IMG/VR virus record: IMGVR_UViG_3300005613_000127
Location: 1 to 43,550 of that record
DNA: 43,550 bases
Strand: one strand, 5' to 3'
Origin: a virus
Numbering within the stretch: position 1 is the stretch's first letter; every line of letters starts with the position of its first letter. A model generated the notes under the pieces. It was not told the origin of the DNA, ran no database searches, and was given only the letters and a program-made list of their open reading frames with translations. Both the position numbers and the translations under genes were made by a program. Below, piece after piece: positions 37,963 through 43,550 of the stretch.

Positions 37963-38570
37963 GCACTCCACGCGAGATAGCCACCGCAGCCGTCGGCGTG
38001 AAGAAGCCGAACAAACAGGAAGCACAGAAGATGGTGCTGGACTGGGCCGAACTGTACGGCATACCGTCCGATATGGTGGCGCCATTATATGCGTACTTCA
38101 TGCCGCCGATCCCCGCCAAGGCCAAAACGCCGGAACAGTGGGTCGCTAAAGCTGTCGGAGTTAAAGATCTGCGCGGGTACCTGAACTTCCTATACTCCGA
38201 CGGTATACGATTGATCGCCACGAACGGAGGCCAGCTGCGCATGATTCCAACAGAACTGCCCGAGGGCTTCTACGACAAAGCGATGAACCCGGTAGATCGT
38301 CAGGGCAAGTTTCCGCAGATCGACAGACTGTTCATGACCGGCACGCAGTACGTGCTCACGCTGTCAGAGATGACCGTGACGCCTTCCAGCAGTTCAAGGA
38401 GCGGGCATATCTATTTGATCAATGATATTCCGTTCGACAAGCGACAAGTCGAGGAAATGGCGGAGGGTGCCGATACGTTGATCATCACCCTATCGGAGCA
38501 TAAAGACCGTATCATGTGGGACGGCCCCGACGGTCGCCGCGCAATCATTATGGCGAACCGTACAGCATGA
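37959..38570 (+). CDS. Hypothetical 203-aa protein, possibly clamp-like
   Basis: Overlaps the regulator and the helicase genes by 4 nt each (ATGA). The segment WVAKAVGVKDLRGYLNFLYS, DGIRLIATNGGQLRMIPTEL, PEGFYD resembles sliding-clamp-type proteins, where a domain contains ..yL..v..dG..l.AtDGhRL... The rest (PIPAKAKTPEQ, HIYLINDIPFDKRQVEEM) is not diagnostic. A clamp or clamp-like processivity role is a guess from this pattern and the helicase next door. Confidence 0.45.
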   Translation: MSTPREIATAAVGVKKPNKQEAQKMVLDWAELYGIPSDMVAPLYAYFMPPIPAKAKTPEQWVAKAVGVKDLRGYLNFLYSDGIRLIATNGGQLRMIPTELPEGFYDKAMNPVDRQGKFPQIDRLFMTGTQYVLTLSEMTVTPSSSSRSGHIYLINDIPFDKRQVEEMAEGADTLIITLSEHKDRIMWDGPDGRRAIIMANRTA

Positions 38571-40438
38571 TCAAATACCGACCCTATCAATCAGAACTGG
38601 TTGATGCGATTCACGAAGCGTGGCAAGAGCACGACGTCGTCATGGCGGTGCAGGCCACGCGTACCGGTAAGACCGTCGTGTTTGCGGGCATCCTCGCCGA
38701 AGCCCAGGGCGCCGGTTGCGCCATCGCCCACCGGCAGGAACTGGTCAGCCAAATGTCCGTTGCGCTGGCCAGGTGTAAAGTAGCCCATCGCATCATCGCG
38801 CCAGAGAATGTGATCGCCCGCATCGTCAAGCGGCAGGTCAAAGAGACCGGATCGTCGTTCTATCAACCCGGCGCGACGCGAGCCGTCGCCAGTGTCGATA
38901 CGCTGATCAGCAAAATGGGCACCGGCGTGGATGGCGATTTCTACGTGCATCGCCTGGTCGATGGCTCGCTGGTCGAGTACGGCCCGAAACGTGCGGGCCA
39001 GTGGGGTATCGGACGGTCCGTAGACTATGAGCGCACCGACGCGCTATCTGGTAAAAAGCCGCCCAAGTCAGCAGACCATCGCACCTACGAATGGGCGCAA
39101 CGAGTAGACACGTGGGTCGTCGATGAAGGTCATCACGTGATTGCAGATAACAAATGGGGTCGGGCGATTGATATGTTCCCGAACGCTCGCGGCCTGTTGG
39201 TCACAGCGACCGCGTGCCGTGCTGACGGTAAAGGCCTTGGGCGGCATGCCGACGGTGTGGCCGATACGATGGTCGTCGGTCTGCAAATGCGCGAGGCGAT
39301 CAATGAAGGCTGGCTGCTGGAGTATCGGATATTCTGTCCGGAGGGTGATTTCGTGCGCCCCGATCAGTCAGACATCGGCGCGAATGGCGACTTTAAACAG
39401 GGCGCCGTAACGAAGGCCGTGCGCCGGTCGCACATCGTGGGCGACGTGGTGAAGAACTACCAGAAGATAGCGCCCGGCAAATCGGCCATTGTCTATGTGT
39501 CGGACGTGCAGACCGCTACCGACATGGCGCGGGATTTCAACGCGGTGGGCATACCGGCGGCGGTGGTCAGCGCAAAGACGCCCGACGCCGAACGCTCCAG
39601 CATCATGGTAAAGAACCACAACGGCGAATTGAAAGTGCTGATTAATGTCGACCTGTTCGGGGAGGGTGTAGACCTACCAAATGTTGACGTTGTGATCATG
39701 GCGCGACCCATCGAATCGCTAGGCTTATACGCCCAGCAGTTCAACCGCGCATCGACAATCCACCTGCCCGGCGGGGTACCGGAGACCAAAGCCGAACGCC
39801 TGGCCGCGATAGCTGCCAGCGATAAGCCCTACGCGATCATCATCGACCACGTGGGTAATGTGATCCGATTCAAAGGCCCGCCCGACGCGGCGCATAATCA
39901 GGAATGGTCTCTTGACGCCCGCGACCGTAAGAGCCGGGGAATACCGGACGACGTGATCCCGTTGCGCAACTGTCTGAACCCCACCTGCATGCAGGTGTAT
40001 GAACGGATCTATCCGTCGTGCCCGTATTGCGGTCACAAACCCGTACCGGCGAACCGATCCGCGCCTGAGTTTGTAGACGGCGACCTGACGGAACTCGATC
40101 CGGCGGTGCTGGCTTTAATGCGTAGGGAAGTCGAAGCCGTGGACAAATCGGCAGAGGAACGCCGCGAAGAGCTACGACGTGACCGATGCCCGGAGATCGG
40201 CATCAATGCGAACGTCAAACGGCACGTACAGCGCCAGGACGCCCAAACGATCCTCCGCGATGCGATGGCGTGGTGGGTTGGGTACCAACAATCTATCGGG
40301 CGGTCTGACGCTGAGATCTATCGTCGATTCTATTACACGTTCGACCGGGTAGATATGGTGGCTGCCAAAGCGCTGAACACCGCCGAGGCGTTAGTGTTGG
40401 CCGGACGGATTAATGATCAGCTGGTGGGGATGTGCTGA
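38567..40438 (+). CDS. SF2 DEAD/DEAH-type helicase
   Basis: From ATG 38567 the protein is 623 aa. RPYQSELVDAI (Q-type start), Walker A ATRTGKTV (30-37), DEGHH (186-190), LVTATACRADGKGLG (motif III region), VDLFGEGVDLPNVDVVIMAR (motif V) and LYAQQFNRASTI (motif VI, with N-R-A-S where Q-x-x-G-R is usual) place it in the phage RecG/UvsW-like SF2 group. A CX4C...CX2C zinc site follows near residue 475. It remodels replication forks or recombination joints. Plus strand, coupled to the preceding gene. Confidence 0.86.
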   Translation: MIKYRPYQSELVDAIHEAWQEHDVVMAVQATRTGKTVVFAGILAEAQGAGCAIAHRQELVSQMSVALARCKVAHRIIAPENVIARIVKRQVKETGSSFYQPGATRAVASVDTLISKMGTGVDGDFYVHRLVDGSLVEYGPKRAGQWGIGRSVDYERTDALSGKKPPKSADHRTYEWAQRVDTWVVDEGHHVIADNKWGRAIDMFPNARGLLVTATACRADGKGLGRHADGVADTMVVGLQMREAINEGWLLEYRIFCPEGDFVRPDQSDIGANGDFKQGAVTKAVRRSHIVGDVVKNYQKIAPGKSAIVYVSDVQTATDMARDFNAVGIPAAVVSAKTPDAERSSIMVKNHNGELKVLINVDLFGEGVDLPNVDVVIMARPIESLGLYAQQFNRASTIHLPGGVPETKAERLAAIAASDKPYAIIIDHVGNVIRFKGPPDAAHNQEWSLDARDRKSRGIPDDVIPLRNCLNPTCMQVYERIYPSCPYCGHKPVPANRSAPEFVDGDLTELDPAVLALMRREVEAVDKSAEERREELRRDRCPEIGINANVKRHVQRQDAQTILRDAMAWWVGYQQSIGRSDAEIYRRFYYTFDRVDMVAAKALNTAEALVLAGRINDQLVGMC

Positions 40439-40468
40439 GTTCGGATAGGTGCTGGGCTTGGGTTAGGT

Positions 40469-41905
40469 TCATGTTGATCCGATCTTATTAATAAGCGCAG
40501 AAGCTACCGCGACACCTAAGGCATCATAACCAGCAGGGTCGGTAGGGTGCGTCCCATCAGAAGAAACCAAAGTATCTGAGTTTCCTATCCCAGTAGTTGC
40601 ACCAACGCGGCCAATACCTGATAAATAAGAATTGCCGATCATGGTAATGGGATCAGTAGCAGTTGCTTCGGTAGCCAAAGTACCGGCAATCGTAACCAAA
40701 GTATTAAGCCCGGATGCTGTCACATCAATGACTAAATACCGCTCACCAGTACCACCAGCATCATCACCAAGGCTGATAGTTTGATTTATCAAGCCATAGC
40801 CTTCATTGATAAATGGTATGTCAATAATAAATAAGGAAGCACCTGCGGCTGCGGTGGTAACTACCGTTCCGGTTTTATAAGGGAGTTCGTTTTCTTGTTC
40901 GGTAGGATCAACCCACATAATACCAGCAGCAGCAGCAGCGGCTTTTTTAGCTGCACGATTAGCAATAGATGCGGATGTTTCAGTATCAGCACCTCCTCTG
41001 GCCGTATGAAAAGCAACAATTAAAGCGTTTGGTAAACTCGATTTAGTGCGTGTATAAACATCGAGTGCGGCTGCGTATATCTGAGCATAGGTATAAGCGT
41101 CATCATTGACAGAGCCGCAGAATATAACGACTTGAGGCTCATAATCAATTACATCATGCTGCAAGCGCATTCCGTAAGTCGGCAACGTATCACCTGCTGT
41201 ATGCACATAGCCACTACCAGAAACACCTGAGCCCCATACATTACTCCACCCTAAAGCAGTAGCAAATGAATTTGGAAATGACGAAGCGTTTGCACAAAAA
41301 CTATCCCCAACGGCGATACAGTGAATGGCATCAGGACTTACTTTCGTTATAGTATCTGTTGGGCCGATAATTATATTTCTTATGACGTGAGAAGTAGTTG
41401 CGCCACCAGCAATTATCTCTATTTTTCTAGTTGCTGACGATCCCAGATCATACTTCCTATAAGCTAAAGTTTCAGTAATTGGTGTTACGCTTTCATACTC
41501 CCCATCTACTTTCACATAAAAAATATTATTAGCGGAAGCTATAAATCTTAATTCAAAATATTGGCCTGTGTGTATAAAACTAATTCTTCTTGTCGATTGG
41601 CTGAATGCGTCCAATGCAAAATTAGTCGTGATATTATCGCCGAGTAATTGAGAATTAGAGATAGCAACTACGGGCGAGAATCCCGTTATAGAAACTGCTG
41701 ACAATGGATTAGAATAGCCAAGCGGAAACGACCTTGAGTTAGCTACCATTGACGTTGTCGCACCGCTAGTAATGGTAGGCGCAACCGCCATCGTTTGGCG
41801 CAATGGTGATTTTATAGAGCTTGGAAAGTTTAAGCGCAAAGACTTTATTATTGCGTTTAGTTCGTTATCGGGTCCAAATGTTGCTGCTTGTGTTCTGCTG
41901 CCCAT
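40469..41905 (-). CDS. SGNH/GDSL-type hydrolase, probable tail-fibre depolymerase or deacetylase
   Basis: The 478-aa protein has the four SGNH blocks: IAVGDSFCAN (Ser), GSGVSGSGY (Gly), CGSVND (Asn) and SSDGTHPTDPAG (Asp/His). N-terminal residues 1-190 look like a beta-rich virion-attachment or carbohydrate-binding part. It probably removes acyl groups from host surface polysaccharide. The gene is more AT-rich than neighbours, as expected for exchangeable receptor modules. It is the last gene of the late operon on the circular map. Confidence 0.8.
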   Translation of the reverse strand: MGSRTQAATFGPDNELNAIIKSLRLNFPSSIKSPLRQTMAVAPTITSGATTSMVANSRSFPLGYSNPLSAVSITGFSPVVAISNSQLLGDNITTNFALDAFSQSTRRISFIHTGQYFELRFIASANNIFYVKVDGEYESVTPITETLAYRKYDLGSSATRKIEIIAGGATTSHVIRNIIIGPTDTITKVSPDAIHCIAVGDSFCANASSFPNSFATALGWSNVWGSGVSGSGYVHTAGDTLPTYGMRLQHDVIDYEPQVVIFCGSVNDDAYTYAQIYAAALDVYTRTKSSLPNALIVAFHTARGGADTETSASIANRAAKKAAAAAAGIMWVDPTEQENELPYKTGTVVTTAAAGASLFIIDIPFINEGYGLINQTISLGDDAGGTGERYLVIDVTASGLNTLVTIAGTLATEATATDPITMIGNSYLSGIGRVGATTGIGNSDTLVSSDGTHPTDPAGYDALGVAVASALINKIGST

Positions 41906-41907
41906 GA

Positions 41908-42516
41908 TTAAACTCCAATCGTTGTGTTGTGCGATGCAGACGTGCCACTAATTGCAGTCGTATCCGACCACATATAAGGCCAAGGCGTATTTACTTCTAT
42001 AGAATCGACGGCGGTAGTAGTACCGGATGGAGATAGCGTACCAAGCAGAGTGCCGTCTGTGTTCCTGTTTGTGTGCGCACCATAAACCAATACAGTAGCT
42101 GAAATAGTGCCTGTTCCCGTCAAGTAGCATTCAATTGTTTTCTCATTTATTGCAACATTAACTTGAGCCTGAGTACTAACGGTTGTTACTGCTGAGGCTA
42201 GCGTTATTGTTGACCCCTGCGCCACACCCGTCGAGCTGACCGGCGTCACCGATTGCACCCCATCGCCAACAGTCACGGCAAACGTGTGCGCCGTCTCGGC
42301 ACGCACCCACACGCTGCCCGTCAGGCCTTCGATCCGTGCGACCTCCCCGCCTACATACTTCTCACCGGCGAACGCCGCGTCAGGCTGCTCAGCGGCAACG
42401 GCAACGCGCCAGAACCCCGACTCGTTGTTCGACTTGATACGGACATTGAGCGCCGTCGATGAGACTAACGTCCAGCCGTCAGATAGGCCTTTGGTGAATA
42501 TGGTTGTGTCGGACAT
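41908..42516 (-). CDS. Hypothetical virion protein, likely fibre-associated
   Basis: The 202-aa protein is Thr/Ser/Val/Gly-rich and beta-prone (FTKGLSDGWTLVSSTALNVR, GGEVARIEGLTGSVWVRAET, ALNVR...). I do not recognise a family. It lies immediately before the SGNH-hydrolase gene (2-nt gap) and after the spanins, so it may be a fibre or capsid-decoration protein paired with the hydrolase. Confidence 0.5.
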   Translation of the reverse strand: MSDTTIFTKGLSDGWTLVSSTALNVRIKSNNESGFWRVAVAAEQPDAAFAGEKYVGGEVARIEGLTGSVWVRAETAHTFAVTVGDGVQSVTPVSSTGVAQGSTITLASAVTTVSTQAQVNVAINEKTIECYLTGTGTISATVLVYGAHTNRNTDGTLLGTLSPSGTTTAVDSIEVNTPWPYMWSDTTAISGTSASHNTTIGV

Positions 42517-42537
42517 GGTGTTTGTCTCCGTGAATTA

Positions 42538-43062
42538 TTAGTTGTCTGTGACCGTGTAGCATCCGTTCGATACACCGGCCTCGATGATGGCGATCAGGGC
42601 GCGGGTACGGAGACGGGCGGCGATTATTTCTCCGACGGAATTTTGTATCGCGTCAAGCCCGTCGGCTTCTGGATCTGGTCGCTTGAGATAATCACCGGCT
42701 GGCAGGTCTGGGGAATCGGCGGCTGCGTTGTACATCCGGTAGATATGATAATCAGGCTCATCACGATTGCTACCGCCACAAGGATCATTCCGTCGCGCCA
42801 ACCGTAGCTGTTGTTTTGTTTCATCGAGTTCTGCCTCTCTGTTCTGCTCATTGCGTAGCGCCTGATTATACCGATTATTCGCGGTAATAGCTTCACCCTG
42901 GGCGGTCTGTAGTCGCACCTCCGCCGCGGCGTTAATTTCTGCGACACGTTCCTGCCAGAATGCACGTTCCGCGTTCTCACCAGCAGTGTATTGGTTGTCC
43001 CCGTACCACGTGAAAAAGCCGATTATCGACAGCAGCAGGAACACATAGGCGAATTTAATCAC
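42538..43062 (-). CDS. Inner-membrane spanin (Rz-like)
   Basis: The 174-aa protein has one N-terminal transmembrane segment (residues 4-20, FAYVFLLLSIIGFFTWY) and then a long coiled-coil region (ENAERAFWQERVAEINAAAE, VRLQTAQGEAITANNRYNQA, LRNEQNREAELDETKQQLRL), the i-spanin layout. With Rz1 it fuses inner and outer membranes at the end of lysis. It overlaps the holin gene by 4 nt, and Rz1 is nested inside it in another frame. Confidence 0.83.
   Translation of the reverse strand: MIKFAYVFLLLSIIGFFTWYGDNQYTAGENAERAFWQERVAEINAAAEVRLQTAQGEAITANNRYNQALRNEQNREAELDETKQQLRLARRNDPCGGSNRDEPDYHIYRMYNAAADSPDLPAGDYLKRPDPEADGLDAIQNSVGEIIAARLRTRALIAIIEAGVSNGCYTVTDN
42624..42824 (-). CDS. Outer-membrane spanin lipoprotein (Rz1-like), nested in Rz
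   Basis: A second frame inside the Rz gene starts at ATG 42824 and encodes 66 aa: MKQNNSYGWRDGMILVAVAI, VMSLIIISTGCTTQPPIPQT. The hydrophobic stretch followed by S-T-G-C is a lipobox, and the mature protein is short and Pro-containing, as in Rz1. An upstream ATG of the same frame gives a basic non-signal leader and is rejected. The nested arrangement is classic for lambda-type spanins. Confidence 0.82.
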   Translation of the reverse strand: MKQNNSYGWRDGMILVAVAIVMSLIIISTGCTTQPPIPQTCQPVIISSDQIQKPTGLTRYKIPSEK

Positions 43063-43412
43063 GATTTTCTACTCACGGCATCGCGGATCATTCCACGCCA
43101 GTCTATTTCGATGAACAGCTTAAACGCGCCCACCGCCGCACAGCCCGACGCTGCACCGGCGAACATCCAGAACCATAACGGCTGTGAGGGCTGTCCGACT
43201 AAATATCCGGCGACGCCACCGAGCACACCGAAAGTAAAAGCCGCGAGCCAAAGAATCGCCCGCTTTCTCGACTTTCTGCGTTCCGGGAAAAACCCAAAGT
43301 AAACGTTCTTAAACACCTGGACGACAGCCATCACCCCTAATGTAATGACAACCAGGGCGGTCTGTTGTTCAGAGGTGAATAACTGTTTGAACAGGTTGAT
43401 CAGATCGTCCAT
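43059..43412 (-). CDS. Holin-like membrane protein
   Basis: The 117-aa protein has three hydrophobic segments (ALVVITLGVMAVVQVFKNVY, ILWLAAFTFGVLGGVAGYLV, PLWFWMFAGAASGCAAVGAF) separated by a basic loop (PERRKSRKR), a class I-like holin topology. GAGGA lies nine bases before the ATG. On the circular map it follows the endolysin gene and precedes the spanins, so it completes the lysis cassette. Confidence 0.75.
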   Translation of the reverse strand: MDDLINLFKQLFTSEQQTALVVITLGVMAVVQVFKNVYFGFFPERRKSRKRAILWLAAFTFGVLGGVAGYLVGQPSQPLWFWMFAGAASGCAAVGAFKLFIEIDWRGMIRDAVSRKS

Positions 43413-43425
43413 GTGTATCAGTCCT

Positions 43426-43550
43426 CAATCAGTTCGACGTGCGGGCAGTCCGGATATTTCACAACGAGAACACCTCGCGTCGGTTATTGCCTTCGCGGAA
43501 TGAGATATGCACCCAACCACTGGTCGGGTCTCCGGGAACAGCGCCCTCCC
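43426..43550. repeat. Terminal redundancy, right copy
   Basis: Repeats window positions 1-125 with substitutions at 43537 (A instead of T) and 43545 (C instead of A). The holin start at 43412 lies just inside. Joining the copies gives a continuous lysis operon, so the molecule is circular or circularly permuted. Confidence 0.9.

Overview
The window is a complete tailed-phage genome that closes on itself. Its first and last 125 bases are the same sequence with two mismatches, so the true circular length is about 43,425 bp. A contractile-tail (myovirus) particle is indicated by a DUF3383 sheath, DUF3277-like tube, tape measure, gp25-like, J-like and spike baseplate genes, a DUF2184-type capsid, a DUF1073 portal, and Rz/Rz1 spanins. 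The spanins point to a Gram-negative, probably gammaproteobacterial, host. I see no integrase, transposase, tRNA or CRISPR array.

Layout. The minus strand carries a long late region. It runs from small terminase (about 25.4 kb) through large terminase, portal and minor head protein to 21.3 kb, resumes at 16.96 kb with protease/scaffold, cement, capsid, neck, sheath, tube, tape measure, baseplate and fibre, and ends in lysis genes that cross the contig junction to the SGNH-hydrolase gene at 40.5 kb. Replication genes lie at 27.1-37.6 kb on the minus strand (D5-type primase-helicase, RHH and TetR-like regulators, VRR-NUC nuclease, family B DNA polymerase, DUF2815 ssDNA-binding protein, DUF2800 nuclease). 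A short plus-strand operon follows at 37.6-40.4 kb (Rrf2-like regulator, unknown protein, SF2 helicase).

Most interesting region. The late operon is split at 17.1-21.3 kb by plus-strand genes. The first three look like phage genes and include an Ogr/Delta-like zinc finger. From about 18.2 kb onward the small, AT-richer ORFs are separated by imperfect hairpins with integron attC features: RYYYAAC-like and GTTRRRY-like ends, paired arms with extra-helical bases, and variable loops. I read this as an integron gene-cassette array without integrase (CALIN-like), with seven attC sites and three truncated ones, inside a phage genome. Several cassettes start at the ATG inside the GTTATGC core and use a GGAG inside attC as ribosome binding site.

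Regulation. A 14-bp palindrome, TGACG-N4-CGTCA, occurs four times (about 0.04 expected by chance). It lies beside the capsid-gene promoter, at the promoter of the TetR-like/primase operon, at the promoter of the ssDNA-binding-protein/polymerase operon, and in the divergent promoter at 37.6 kb. At three sites it forms the -35 of a TTGACG-N17-TATTST promoter. The short TetR-like protein is the leading candidate to bind it. Two late promoters (16.97 and 25.75 kb) put the ATG at the expected transcription start, suggesting leaderless mRNAs.

Other points. The family B polymerase gene is bracketed by what look like the first 25 or so and last 20 or so codons of a family A phage polymerase, a likely gene-replacement scar. 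The tail-assembly chaperone has a canonical CCCTTTT -1 frameshift site that leads into an otherwise unexplained reading frame ending just before the tape measure gene.
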